From Bombus terrestris (Eukaryota > Arthropoda > Insecta > Hymenoptera > Apidae), in assembly GCF_910591885.1 (NCBI RefSeq), contig NC_063283.1, forward strand, positions 6,433,001-6,497,000: a stretch of DNA of 64,000 bases. Reading direction: 5' to 3'. This document shows, piece after piece, positions 22,121 through 34,900 of the stretch. Position numbers and translations under genes: made by a program. The notes under the pieces are model-generated. The model made no database searches and had not been told where the DNA came from. It was given only the letters and a program-made list of their open reading frames with translations. Positions within the stretch are counted from its first letter, which is position 1. Each line of letters begins with the position of its first letter.

Positions 22121-22218
22121 GCCGCCCACGCCATGATCAATATTACGCCCCAGAGCTACGGCATCCAAACCGACCCCGAGACGGACTTCTTCCTGTTCCA
22201 AGCATCCAGACGACCAAA
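22121..22218 (+). other. Candidate coding exon (unidentified)
   Basis: A polypyrimidine tract and CAG (CCCCGTTTTCCCCTCGCAG, ending at 22120) form a good 3' splice site. From 22121 the frame reads AAHAMINITPQSYGIQTDPE, then TDFFLFQ. Nearly every codon in this stretch ends in C or G (GCC, CAC, ATC, CCC, TAC, GGC, GAC, TTC, CTG), unlike the surrounding DNA. That is the pattern of a real GC3-biased exon. An ATG at 22133 (CACGCCATGATC) could be a start in a second exon. The frame stays open to 22453, but coding texture fades after about 22218. No convincing GT donor is visible; GGTGGGA at 22281 and GGTGGCT at 22297 are weak. I do not recognise the protein. It could be a degraded or alternative exon. 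Confidence 0.35.
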
Positions 22219-22351
22219 GGGGAAATGCAACTTTCGCGACGAAAGTTCCATCGAAATCGGAAGCCAGAAATTAGGGGAAGGGTGGGACGAGCGGAGGGTG
22301 GCTAGACGCGATGAAGCGGTGGTGACCATCGCTGGGAAAAATTTCGGCCAA

Positions 22352-22770
22352 AAAGTTTTCTGTAGGATAGAGACAAATGGAATGGGTTTCCTTTGTTTCC
22401 CTTTCGGATGCTCTTCGCCTTTGCTTCGTTTTGAGGCGAGATTGATGGTTTAGAAAGTGGTGGGCTTAATAGACAGATCCTGTGCGAGTATATTAGAATT
22501 AAAAGATTAATTTCAAGCAGAAGATCTGCTTCCTGGATACGTTTTGTTTATGGTATGCTTCAGACTAAGATTCGCCTTTTGAGGGCAGTTAGATCTGATA
22601 TATAGCGAGGAAATATATCTGAAAAAATAAATTTCACTTAGGAAGTTTTCTGTAGGAGAGAGAGATAAATGGAGGAGCTTGTCTTGTTTCCTTTTCGGGA
22701 CTGCTTTCTTCTTGCTTCGTTTTCAGATGAAACTGACTTTTTGAAGGGGTTTAAGCTTGACAGCTAGCTT
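22352..22770. repeat. Degenerate tandem duplication, period about 290 bp
   Basis: AAGTTTTCTGTAGGATAGAG followed by ACAAATGG (at 22353) recurs as AAGTTTTCTGTAGGAGAGAG plus ATAAATGG (at 22643). Both continue into TTGTTTCCCTTTCGG-like wording, GCTTCGTTTT and a G-rich end. An old local duplication. Confidence 0.6.
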
Positions 22771-25547
22771 TAGTGGAAATATATTTATTCGAGAGAATTG
22801 TGTTGATATACGTCGATTTTACGTTTTATTTGATCCGTTGAAGAGCTGGCTCATCAAGAGGCACGAAAGCTGGATGAAAAGTCGTCGAATCGGAATTAAC
22901 TATCAAATTTTACAGATACAGCTCCGTCCAGACGGTGTTTACTTTCCCAACAAAGTTTCCATCGAAACGGCCTTTCCTTTCTGCGAGCAAGCCGGCGCGC
23001 GAGTTTTCAATTTCCCCTCAACTATGTGGCAACTACAACCGAACTCTATTTTCCAACCGGGAAAAATGGATGAAAGGAAGGGAAGCATTCCCGGTCATCT
23101 ATTTCGTTTAACTATTTTTCTTCCACCAACCGGATGGTAGATGCAATTACTCGGGCGTGCAGATTTTCCTGATATTATTAGCTATCGGAAGATACCGTGT
23201 CCGATGAATAACCATGAAAATTATGCTGCATGAAAATAAGGAAATGAAAATATAAAAGGATCAATATGTACATCGTAGACATCGTTTGTAAATTAAAAAG
23301 TTGGCGTAATAAATTGCGTAAAGTATTTACGCGATATATCGCAAAATATTAATTACGCGAGGTATTAATTCACGTGATATATTACAGAATATTATGGAAA
23401 AATATCGTAAAATATTATGCATGAACGTAATACTTGAAATTTACTATCAGAGAGTAGACTCGTGCCTTGGTATTCTGTTTTCCTAGAAAGTTATTCAATT
23501 TTTACCAGAATCTCCTCTAAAAGGAATTGTTATGAGGTGAAGATTATGCTCGTTTGTATAAAATTGAAGACATCGAGCAATAAGGAAACATCATCGATAA
23601 ATCTCAATAAATCTTACGTTCGTGCGATTGCTCGTAAACTTTCGTTCATTAATCTAAATTTAGCGATGCAAGAAAAAGGCGGACATGCACATTCATCTTA
23701 GGCTAACTTGTTATTACTATCTGATGCCTCTTAGTGATCGATATTGAGCGAAATAAAAATCCTTTGCAAAGAAATCTGATCGATGTAGTAATAATAATAC
23801 ACCGTTAATAAGCGGTTTGTAATTTTTGCTCGAATCAGTCGTATGATGAAGTCTTAATGTTATTGGAAGAAATAGAAAACGCTGGAACGAGACATCGGCG
23901 GTAAAGTAAACTGTTCGTTTCCACACAAACTCATGGGAACGTTTTAAATTTTCACCTGTGAACAAGAAAGGAGTTTAGAAATGGCTGGCCCTCGGTTTAA
24001 TCCGTGGCTGAATGTATTGTCGAAAGTGTGTTGAATAGAAAGGATCGAACATATGGAAGTTCAGAAAAGTGCTTCTACTACGTAATGCTGAACAATCGGT
24101 AGGTTTTCGCGAAAGTTTCCAAGGTACTTGTATTTTTCACGGTAAAATAGTGTTTCTATATGATAGGAATCGTCGAAAGGAATGTCGTATTACCAGTGGA
24201 TACGAGTACAAATAAATCAGATATAAAATCGTCGAGTGGAAGAAATGAGCAATGGTCATTTATCTTCTGCATTGAAAGCAAAGTATGATACGAAGAGATA
24301 GAAGAAACTTAATTACTGCTTTTAACATTTACGTATATCTATAATTCTTCCAGACAGAGTCCACTTTCGCTCGCATCGATAGATTTCTCTTGCGTTTGTA
24401 GTTGATAATCGTTGCCCATAGAAGCGACGTAGTCTGTTGCAAATATCATTATAATATTAGAATTATTAATTATCTCTAATGGACAGACTGCGAATCATTA
24501 TGCGTTTCTAGTAGATGGAATACGAAAAATTTAGCAGCTATTGTAATTAAATATTTAGGACAGTTTTAGATCTTCGTTCGTGTCTATAAAAATCTGAATT
24601 TGCATAAATATCAACGATCTGCTAATGAATAATAATCCTAATAGCAAATTTTTATGTTTGAAAAACGAAACAAAGCTATCTACCTGTCGAAATTCGATAG
24701 ACAGTCGTTCGGTTAATCGAAGCGTATGGTACGAAAGGAAACAAAAGAAAGGAACGAGCACACGATGGAAAAAGTAGGTAAAAATCGTTCGTTTGAAAAT
24801 TATTCGCGTGTACGTAGATTCTTATTGAGGATTACTTTGTTGTTTCAATGGAAACAGAACTCGTGACTTGTAAAGAGCAATTTCTGTTGCTGCAGCGAAT
24901 GGCAACAAGCCATTCGGATGGAAAACCGGTGTTGTTGAAAAAAGATGAGGTTTCCGTGACAAATGGGACCCCATCGATGCACGGTCGTCAGCGTGGAAAT
25001 TTCTCCGTCGTTTATCATGTGGCGATGGGGCAATTGGTGCGCACGTGACGCGACCATAGACAAACGGGCAAAAAGCTCGTCGATTGATACGGCAAAATTC
25101 GGCTGTGTCAATTCTGCGGTAAGCAAGGTAGAAATAGATATGCTACACCGTCAATTCGAGCAATCTGCCTTTTATATATTCTATTCGCTATCATAAACAT
25201 TCCTGGAAATTTTGGACCTCTATGGCTCCAAGTTTCGTCAGCAACATTTTTGTTTCTTTTTAAAATTGTCTAATATGAGTCTCGAAAGATATTTTATTTA
25301 CAGTATCATTGTTAGAATAAAAATAATATATTGATTTGATGTGCTATAATATTTCACGTATTTGTATCAGGTTAAATTTCGAGAATTTAGAAGAACACCG
25401 ATTAAAAGTTGCATTAAATCCTATTAATATTAATAAACTTAAAGGTTCAAATTGCAAGTTCATAGATCAGCAATCTATTTTTCGTGAAATAACTAAGTAA
25501 GAATCATGTAGTACAAACTTAATGGACTTCATGATCCTCCTTTTTAA
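22771..25547. other. Unannotated; includes short AT-rich repeat at 23295-23425
   Basis: 22840-23130 is mixed-composition DNA covered by a 127-codon frame without recognisable features. 23295-23425 holds worn copies of an AATATT...CGCG word (ATATCGCAAAATATTAATTA, ATATTACAGAATATTATGG, ATATCGTAAAATATTATGC). 24601 carries one copy of the CATAAATATCAACGATCTGC dispersed motif, and 24480 an inverted variant (GACAGACTGCGAATC). The 24848-25048 frame is not recognisable. Confidence 0.3.
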
Positions 25548-25948
25548 CACGTTCACTGCCATGCGTGTTTTCAAAGAAATCTCCGTCAGGCCACGCGTGC
25601 AGTAGTACCAAGCGTTCTCTGTTAGGTGCTCATACTAGTCGCTCATGTGGTGGTCTCAAGAATGATCTTTCGTTTTGTTTATTCGCAACATTAAAACCAC
25701 TAGCTGTTGTTGAATATAATGAAGGAAAGTGTGGTATAGATTATTCCGACCAAATGGTTTTTTATGCCACCACAATTAGAAAACTTGGCATTCAACTCCT
25801 GTTGGGAATTTCTGTTGTAAACGCTTTGACGGTTTACAAAATTGCAATAAGGAAGAATATAAATATTAAAATATTTAGACAATTATTAGTTGCAAAATTA
25901 TTAGGGTTGTCTGAAAATACAAAAAATTGACGATTAATTATCGATGAA
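25548..25948 (+). pseudogene. piggyBac-type transposase remnant in a deleted element
   Basis: A TTAA at 25544-25547, the target site used by piggyBac elements, is followed by CACGTTCACTGCCATGCG, which I take as the 5' terminal repeat. After about 140 bp of terminal-type DNA the frame enters the C-terminal part of a DDE_Tnp_1_7 (piggyBac) transposase at about 25690: KPLAVVEYNEGKCGIDYSDQ, MVFYATTIRKLGIQLLLG, then ISVVNALTVYKIA. The GIDxSDQM motif carries the region of the last catalytic Asp. The usual lysine/tryptophan-rich stretch between the TTIRK and LGIQLLLG words is missing, suggesting a small in-frame deletion. The frame stops at 25928-25930 and continues in frame as RLIIDEFL. The N-terminal two thirds is absent, and no right terminal repeat was found. 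Non-functional fossil. Confidence 0.82.
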
Positions 25949-26985
25949 TTTTTATAATTCTTTACCTCGTCCCGTTCAGTTCCCCGTTTCAATTTTACAA
26001 AAATCCTCCAGTATCTACTTCCATTGTCTGAAACTTGTTCCTCCGGCAAGCCACGTTACTTATGGGAAGACGCAAAGTTCAGTTAGGATCGCGTGTCAAT
26101 TGTAATCCGCCGCGAATATATTTCTCTGGAAAATGAACCATATCGCCAAAACACGCGTGAAACTTTGAAACTTCGAACCAAAGTTCCCCGCCCGTCCGCA
26201 TTGGCTACAAATTCAAAACTGACGTCAGTCGCGTTTCGAGACACGGAGGATGCCGGAATACATTCGGAAAGGAAACCGTAAATAATGTCCGCGTTGACGC
26301 GAAGTCTCCCGGACCAGGAGAAAAGGGAGCAGGCCGTCTGGTGGCAAAGTGTGGCCCGGTATGCACGCTCCTCTCATAGCCAGGCGACGACAGAAGAAGA
26401 GAAAAGGAAGGGTAGCGAAAGAAGAACTCGTAGGGGGCGGCGAAGAAGAGGCTGGGGCAGAAGTAAAGCGGGGTGAAGAGAGGTGAGAGTAGAGTACGGA
26501 AGGGGGCATGGTCGAAGAAAAAGGGGATGGAAAGAGGGAGTCAGAGAACTAGAGGAGTGTCACAATAGCCTGCAGATTGGAGAGGCAGACGGTACAGTCC
26601 CTGACCTGGCCGTGTACAGTCCGTTTTCAGGTCTAAGCGAACAGGCATGTGTGAAATAATGCTGCTCCTCTTCCCCTTCCGTCTCTTGGTTCCATCCGGC
26701 CCGACCAAACCACGATATTACTACTTGCACAAATACGGATATGCACGATAAACCGAGCTTAATAGGGTGCTGCAATGGAATGAATCGTTTCTGGCTCTCA
26801 ACCTTGCCGATCTTTGGTTCTATGGCCGAGGGAAAACGAAACGGTGGTGCTAACCATGTTGGTTTTCGTCTAGGTTTCTGGGTTTTCAGATTGGATGAAG
26901 AATGTATGCTATAAGTAGATATAATTCCTCGGAATCCAAGGAAAAATTCATTAAGATAGGTATTTGAATCTTTGAATGTAGCAGT
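25949..26985. other. GC- and purine-rich stretch, no gene supported
   Basis: 26130-26330 is CpG-rich. 26380-26560 is a strongly purine-biased plus strand (GAAGAAGAGAAAAGGAAGGG, GGGGATGGAAAGAGGGAG). 26570-26780 returns to mixed composition. The overlapping frames reflect strand bias. A promoter-like role is possible but not shown. Confidence 0.3.
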
Positions 26986-27550
26986 GTGTTAAGTTCCTAA
27001 AGTACATTTTTTAAATTCTTCGTGTTCGACGAAGAGATACATTGAGTTGTGAATCCGAGCTCTCGATAAGATTCTCAGAGCATGTTTCTTCAATTCTTGG
27101 CGTTTAACAGGAAATACAGCGATCTGTGAATTTGAAGTATTGACAAGGCTCTCGGGATAAGATTTTAAATTCTCGAGGTCTAAGAAGATTTACATTGAGC
27201 TACGAATTTGAACTTTTGATAAGGTTCAGAGACGATGTTTTTTAAATTCTTCAAGTCCAACAAGAAATACACCGAGCTACGAGATCGAACTTCTGATAAA
27301 TTCTTGTACTACGTTCTCTAAATTGTTGAGATCCAACAGGAAATATATCGGGCCATGAATTTGGGCTTTTGATAACATTCGTAGACCAGACTTTTTTAAA
27401 TTCTTAAAGTTCAATAAGAAATACGTTGAGCTGTGGAATTGAACTTTGAAATTTCTTAGTTTATAACGTTATTGGGCAGCGTTTCTGAAATTCTTGGCAT
27501 ATAACGACAAATACATTGAACTATGAATTCGTATCTTTAAATTTACTAAT
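26986..27550. repeat. Degenerate tandem array, period 77 bp, about seven copies
   Basis: The word AACAAGAAATACATTGAGCT-like recurs at about 27028, 27106, 27182, 27259, 27335, 27413 and 27503, with steps close to 77 bp except the last. Each unit also has a TGAATTTGAACTTTTGATAA-like stretch and a TTTTTTAAATTCTT-like stretch. Units are roughly 65-80 percent similar by eye. No frame follows the repeat. Confidence 0.85.
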
Positions 27551-30500
27551 TTACACGATTCTCAAATAATACAGAAATGCTATATTGTCTTCGAGTTTAC
27601 TTGTTTATAAGAGTTTTAGTGTACAGTTTAAAATCCTTAGTTTATAACATTTCATAATCTTCGACTATATACTTTAGCACTATAATTGTTCTTGAAAATA
27701 CAAGTACGTAAATAACATTGATTTAAGAAGAATTCTGTTTATATTTTACATGCACTCTGAAGAAAAGGAAATTGCAGAAAATTGCACCAGGGAGTATAAG
27801 GTCGGCTGAGTGTGTGAAGTTTGCAGGGTTAAAAAAGCTTTTAGCCACCAATTCTCTTTACGAAGTTGCTGGTTATAAAATGAAGATTATTGCAAAAAGT
27901 AAAATGAAATGTACGTTCTTAGTTTAACTCCTGTAAAGTTAACCTTTACCACCATGACGCAATAAGACAGCCGCGTAATAGAGAAACTTCCCTCGAGGAA
28001 CGTAAAGCTGTCAGTTTTTAGCATTATTATTTTAATATTTGCTTCTTCTTGCCTTTTGAATGCATTGAACGAAACTACGTGATATTAAAAGATATGGATA
28101 CTTCCTATATGAGATTTTCATAAATTTCTACTTAGAACGAATGTACTAACATTCAAAGTAAAAATCACATATGATATAATTTTGATATATATTTTTATTA
28201 ATTCTGATAAATCTTTAATCCTTAATAAACACATTGTATTTTCCAAACTTGCTACAAAATTTTATTGTATCTGTGATCGTGATAAAAATAATTAAAAACT
28301 TCAGAAGATTAGCAGAAAAGGAAGAGGAATTTTTATGACTTTGTTTTAAGTCTGCAGTTCATATTAAATAATTATAATCTTCTATTTTCTATATTCTATT
28401 TTGCTTCTTCTTGCAATGAACTCTATCAAAATAATTACTGAACGCGTCGTAAAGCGACGATTCAGGAATTTCTCTTCCGACTTATTTAACCGGATCCCAG
28501 GAGAACGTCGAAGTTTCATGGTTCACGGATGAGGGGTGCTAAAAGTTCTAATAATCATAAGTTACTTACGTAATTTTAAGGGGCGCGCAATCTCGCGTGT
28601 ACCTCGTTTGATCGTAACTGCATTCTGATGTTAAGATAAGTTAATTAGATGGAGTCGGTGTAGTGGCGACGTTGGTACAGTTCCGCCAAGTGAATTAAAT
28701 TGTTTGTCGCTGCGGTTAATTCGTTTACACGGGCATCTGGATGCTCAGCGTGCGTCTGGAATTATACCATTCGAAAATACCGTGATCAAAGATCGTTTAT
28801 GCTAATCACTCCATTGCTTATTTTCTAAAAAAATACCACAATTCACAAAGTGTAATTTTCCTTATTATATTTTGTTTATACCAATTTTTATATTACTATT
28901 TTGTTACTTCATATTATTATCTGATTATTATTTTACACGAATATTTATCACTGTTGGTTTATTCTGAAGTAAAAATTTTCATTCGATCTTTTACCCTAGA
29001 GAATGCGTTCTTCTAACGAACCATCTGATACGTACAGGCATAGACATCGTCTATTCGACAAGAGATAACGTTTGTTCTTGGACAAAATCCATTGCGATAA
29101 CGAATGAAAGAACGAATAATATTATGTTGTTCATCATTTACAAGTAACGTATGACGTATTTATTAACTGACTGTGAAAAAATAGGCCGATTTGAGTATTT
29201 GCGATGGGATAGGATATTCAAATTTAAAAGCAGCGAGAAAATCAATTCCTATCCGATATTCAATTTCTATTTAATTATTCGTTATAATCGAATCAAACTT
29301 ACTAATCTTTTATTCATGCATTATTGACAGACTGCGGATTTCTGTGTAAATTAATATTTTAGAGAATATATTTCGAAACGTAGAATCTCGATAGACAATA
29401 GTTTCACTTACCAAATATTATACAAAGGCGCTATTTCTATTCTTTATACGGTTGGATAAAAGTTTAAGATTTGTACACTAATGAATTTTAGTAACTTTCA
29501 CACCAAAATTTCTTTTTAAGAACGATAATTGTCGTCTATTACGTGCCATATATTACAATTATTCATTGCTCATATTAAACGTGAATTCATTTTGCGAAGT
29601 TACGTTGTCTTTTTATAATCCTTTCTTTATAAACTTTACGTGCAATTTGTTCACTTTTGCACTTTCGAATTTCCTACAAGCGCATGAAAATCCACAATTT
29701 TAGATTATTAGAAATTATTAAAAATTATACTAATTGTTAGAAATATAATAACGTTTGTCCAACTCTGTCACAACACATGACACTATACAAACACCTCGCG
29801 TTCTCGCAACTATTTCTCTCGTGATAAATTCCACTTTTAACAAATTCCAGTCCCATTTTCCCCTCTGATATGTACATATATCTGTAAAGGTATCCGTGCA
29901 CACTTTTCGCGTGATCTTAATTAAAAATGTTCTACGAAGGTAGTCCGTGAGAACCCACGAAGACGATAGATGGAACGCGAAAGCGTTGAACGAGGTCCGA
30001 TAGACAAACAAGAATCCATTAATCTGCGACGGAGTGGAATCGCGACGTTAATAACGCTGGCTCTGATCGAAGATCGAAAGTCTTCGCTGTGGAGATAATA
30101 CGAAAAGTAGAATTGAAAGTTCGTGATTCTTCATATTTCACCCGGATGGAGTTGGGAAATGACGGAATTACGTAAAACGGTGTCCTGGCGGCGATAAAAC
30201 GGTGGACCAGACGTAGGAGAGGGGGTGAAAAGCGTCGTGAAATTCAAAGAACAAAGCACACAATTATTGGCCGGTCAGGAAAGTTCTCGTGCAGCTTCCG
30301 GTCGAAATCGATTGCCTTTCGCGGGAGAGAAAGAGAGAGAGAGAATTCCACCGAATTATTTATTTAATCGACTGAAAATATTATATCCGCGGTTGATGAC
30401 CTTTTTTAGTTGCTCCCTTCTTGTTATCGATAAGTTACGATTAATTTACCCTTCCTATTTTTGCGAATATTTTCAGAGATGTTTTATAATGGGATTAAGA

Positions 30501-31279
30501 AGAATTACAGTTTATAAATTGATGTACGTGTATATTTTACGAATTATTTTTCCTATGCAGGAGGAAATTGTTTTAGATAACGAATTGTGGTAACGAAATG
30601 AATTGGTAAAATAAATTATAGTATATAGTGGATATAAGGATAATGATACGTATATCAAGATATGTTATATTTAAGGATAAAAATAATCATGAATTATTTG
30701 TTATGTAATAGTAAGAATGAACAGTATCAGGATAAGATTAAGAATAATATTAAAATAATATTCAGAGAATTTTAGAATAATATGAAGATATAAGCTACAT
30801 TTAATTTATATTCAATTTATTCATGCAATAAAAATGTGGACGAAATACGAGTCGCAAGACTAGAAGGGGAAATGGACAGTTCTGACTAGACACTCGTCGC
30901 GGTCGAACTAAATTTTATAACACCATGTCTCTCTACATATTCGTACACGAGTATAATTTCACAAATGTGAATCACGAAAATATTTAACAATTCTTTGATT
31001 TAGAAAACATTTTTAAAAAATAAATTAACTAATAGCGTCATTTAGGATTTTACCATAAAACGTGAAAAATAAAGATATTCTTCCACGTGCTTTTCCAACA
31101 CACACAGTACAATACGTGTACAGTACAATAAAATCGTAGCACGCTATATCAGTATCTTCGATATTATTATATTTCACGGTAAAAAGACCGGAAATAATCG
31201 TCACTAAATTAACATAGCAGATCTCCCCTCAGAAATCTATCAAAACTTCATCCAATTCATTGCTCCACGCATAGTCGAG
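27551..31279. other. AT-rich unannotated DNA; one CpG/ATTA islet at 28.43-28.79 kb
   Basis: No coding region, structured repeat or RNA gene is recognised. 28430-28790 is GC-richer with GGGGCGCGCAATCTCGCGTG and TTAATTAGATGGAG-type words and could be conserved regulatory DNA. A piece similar to the dispersed CATAAATATCC repeat lies at 29656-29720. The 122-codon frame at 30225-30593 is unremarkable. Confidence 0.3.
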
Positions 31280-31690
31280 CTCTCGCTTTTAATTTCACGT
31301 TTAACCGCGCAATCAAATTTTAATCCCCGGACCCGTTCGTCGTCGCGAGCCACGAGGCCAGGCCGCGCACGTCAGTCGGAAGTCCCATAACCGCGGATTA
31401 ATTTTTAAGAGGGTTTCCTTGGCCGAGTAACGTCATTCCTCTTATTTCCAATTTGTAATGTCGAGTTTTCCACAAATTTGCCCACGATTACCCGGCCGGC
31501 CGGTCCCGGTTAGCCAATTTCGCGATATAATCTGCGAAATCCGTGCAATCTCACTCGTCTCTCTCGAGTTTCTCCATCCCCTTACTCTGGTTTATCACCC
31601 ACCCCCTACTTGCTCTCCTACTTTCCACCCCCTCCGGATCACGCTAACTTAATGAAGTCCTTATTAACCGCGAGGTTAAAGCCGCCAGAC

Positions 31691-31722
<32 letters not shown>

Positions 31723-31960
31723 AGTCCTCGAAGCCGGCGTTGAATCGATCGATACTTTTAGTTTACAAATTGCCCCCTCCCGCCACCCCCTTTCGGCTCC
31801 CGCTCTTTCTCCCTCCAGCGCTCGGCACCACGGAATCTGACGCCCTTTATTTGCTAACGAGAAACATTTATCCCCCTTCGGGTCCGAGTTTTTAAGGAAT
31901 ATTGCACTTCCTTCCCTCGTCAATTGCCGTCAGAGATCTTTGTTTGATCAAACGCTGCCG
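31280..31960. promoter_or_regulatory. GC-rich islet with GA microsatellite
   Basis: CpG-rich wording (CGTTCGTCGTCGCGAGCC, CCCGGCCGGCCGGTCCCGG) alternates with TTAATTTTTAAG. A GA microsatellite lies at 31691-31722, followed by a C-rich stretch at 31770-31820. There are frames on both strands but none recognisable. This texture suits a promoter or conserved element; direct evidence is lacking. Confidence 0.25.
31691..31722. repeat. (GA)n microsatellite
   Basis: GAGAGAAAGAGAGAGAGAGA continues as a pure GA run to 31722. Confidence 0.92.
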
Positions 31961-34590
31961 GATATTTCTTCGCGAAACGTTCACGGAACTTATGAGAATT
32001 TCGCCAGAGCATTCTCGAGCGCTTTCAAACACACCCCACTCCTCCCCATCCTGGAACGTTAACGAAGTTGACTGTCAAGGCTTGGAGATTTTGAGATCTA
32101 AATTAGGTCGATGATGGATGTTGATATTAGCGGAAATTGTAATTTTCGGATGTTTCAGCGAGTATTATGAACACGTTGAGGCTGCGTTTACATTGGTCCA
32201 GTAGAACTGGAATAACGCAAATAATTCTCACGGACTGACTATCCACTGCTGACTGACGCGTACCATTCTTTTATCATTTTCCTTCTTTTTTTCGTAAAAT
32301 CACTGCAACTACAGTTTACCACTTTCAACGGTACAAAAGCGATGAAGGTATCGACCGATTTCCAGTCAAACCACTGGAATATGATCATTTGATCCAGCGA
32401 TTAAACAGGTGTAAATCCAGCTTGGGATACTCACGCACTTATGGAAGATTGTAACCCTTGGCGATCGGATGTCGCCACGGTGGTGGCGCAGAAAATTCAT
32501 TTTTGAAGTCGGTAAATATTTCTTAACTGAAACTTGCTTCGACTCGTTATCCTTCGTATCCGCTGCTTTAGGCCGCTCACAATTCAACAACTTCCTCTTG
32601 TATCAACCCATTCTGACAATTAACCACGCAGAGAACAAACGCCTTTCAACCCGCTTCGACTCCTACGCACAAACGAGCTAAAGGGTCCGAGGCAGGAAAT
32701 CCACAAGCGTTTCGGTAGCGATTTTCGGTGGTGGCTCTGGACTGGTGTCTCATTCGCTATAATTGCGTTGCAGGATCGATCAGGCAGGTGTGTGGCAGAC
32801 GTACGGAGGACGAGCGTAATTTCCCGATTTAGCGTTTTCCTATTATCGTGTTGCGCCCCCCGGCGCAGCCAAACTCTGATCCGCGTCCCGTTAGTCTGAT
32901 TGCCGGCAGCTCGAGCCGCTTTGTACGTCGATAACACGACGTATAACGTCCCGTGGGCACCACCATATAAGGGAACATGATCGTTGATCGTGTACACCAA
33001 CGTTCGTAAGTCACGGGCCACTTGGTACACAATACAATAAGCATAAATGGATGTTGTATGTAATACGCTACACTGTGGACTTTTATGCATTTGCAGGAAA
33101 TTTGGAAGCGCAACATTGCGCGGAATGGATGTAATAGAAAACAGCAGCATAAAGAATATTGAAAGTATAGCGCCTTCTATAATGCATAATTGATGAGATA
33201 ATTTTCTATCGAGGCCTTACCTTTTTTAATTATGTTCCAGGAGAATACGAATTCGCATAAAAATCCCTAATCTAGTAATTGCAAAGTAAAGTTGATACTC
33301 ATTAATCGTGATAATATCGTCCGTAATACATAAAATATATAAAATATGGGAGATGCAGCATTCGTTGTAATTCTTTTAGGGGGTGGAACAGTCTTTTATC
33401 TGGGTCCCATTTTTTAGTAATTTCCATAGTAATGGGACACGTACCGCGTTAAATAGGAACCATATAATACACAAAAATGCTAAAAATATTCAATGCACAG
33501 CATTCGTTGTAATATTTAGTTGATGGCGCAATTTTTCACTTGGCTTTGATGTTTTTAATCATGTTCGTGTGACTATGAATTTGTATAAATATCGACAGTC
33601 CATTTACAAGAAAACCTAAATCATATTTCATTATGGACTTACGATAATCTTCTCATAAAATTCAATCTGCAGAATTTTAAAAATGTGTGCTGGTTTGTTA
33701 AAATTTGTTGCGTTCAAATATCCAGTTGAAATCGGCTGCTATAGGAATATTGTGTTATATAGCACACTCTATATATGTAATTACCTACATATATACTGCA
33801 CCTATGTATTACCTATATATTGCAGTCATCAGAAATAACGACACGTGTCGCCTGTCTCTTCGTATCGACGATGACACACGTTAATCGTAATAAGAAGCAA
33901 AGGCTAAAGGGGTTGGATCGAAAGTAATGGGCCAAGTCACCAGCAACCCTTTTAAGTCACGTGAGTAGAACGGTGCGTGGAAGGCGGTTCCCGAAGGCAA
34001 ACGACAGGTCGATTTGGGGTTACGAGCTGTGATTGAGATCGGTAGCTAGATAGGAATAGGAGCCAGGGTTTATAGGACTTTAGACGCGTAAGAGGGCTGT
34101 TAAACCTGATGTTGATGGAGTGTTTGCTACCCTTATACAGATGTTTCCTATGTTTTATGGGACGTTTGGTAATTTGTTTGTTAAATTACCTTCTCTCTAA
34201 AAGATGTACCTCAAATCGTTTGCATCCTACTCTCGTCTTAATCTTCGTCAATTCTCGTAGAAGTTTGTGCTAACTATAGAGAAAACAACTCATCGATTTC
34301 ATCGATCTCGTAAGCAACATCGTGATCAGCGTACAGCAGAATCTTCATCGACAACGCGGTGTATAATATTAATATTATGGCTTTATTAATAACAATGTTC
34401 TATAAAGTACTACATAAATTGTAATTATATATATTTCTTTATTTATCATCAAACTGAAAACTAATATAAATTCAAGCGAAATTTAACAAATCAGTTTTAT
34501 GTATATCTGAGAAGCTAAAATGAACGAGCCTTTATGCATACGTAGAAGTTAAATTACTCGGAATATTCATCTTGGCAATATATGTAAGTA
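31961..34590. other. Unannotated DNA
   Basis: The longest unexplained frame of the window (176 codons, minus strand, 32620-33150) covers a CpG-richer patch around 32850-33010. It has no domain, signal peptide or biased codon use that I can see. 33740-33825 is a TATATA/ACCTA-rich low-complexity patch. 33920-34080 is mixed composition. No gene is called. Confidence 0.3.
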
Positions 34591-34900
34591 TATCAGGGCC
34601 CGTCAAAACGGTCCAGTTTGCGCTTTTCTAAACCAAAATTTCCCCTGAAAAGTAGCTGTCGTCGCATCGGACCACCGTTTCTCGTGTTCTCGGTGGTGTT
34701 CTCGAATACATCGCAGAGGCATGGTCGACAATGGCTGGTTGCTGTCTGGCACGACCTGTTGGCGGAGCATCAAGCGCGAGGCACTCCAGCGTCCTTAATT
34801 GCCGTAGACTCGTTGCTAATTAGTTTACATTACACTCTCCGTATCCTCTAGGTCCTGGCCCGCTCGCTCTCTGTCCTTGTGCCTCCTCCGATATTGCGAG
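34591..34900. promoter_or_regulatory. GC-richer islet, function unknown
   Basis: The segment is markedly GC-richer than its flanks (CTGTCTGGCACGACCTGTTG, GGAGCATCAAGCGCGAGGC) and contains GCTAATTAG. A 77-codon frame is present but without coding bias. It may be a conserved element or an unrecognised exon. Confidence 0.2.

Noticed and set aside
24848..25048. 66-codon frame starting METELVTCKEQ
   Set aside because: Plausible-looking composition but overlapped by an equally long minus-strand frame; no family or splice support.
32620..33150. 176-codon minus-strand frame, among the longest in the window
   Set aside because: No recognisable domain, signal peptide or coding bias; overlapping frames on the same strand. 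A TBLASTN hit with conserved frame in another insect would reverse this.
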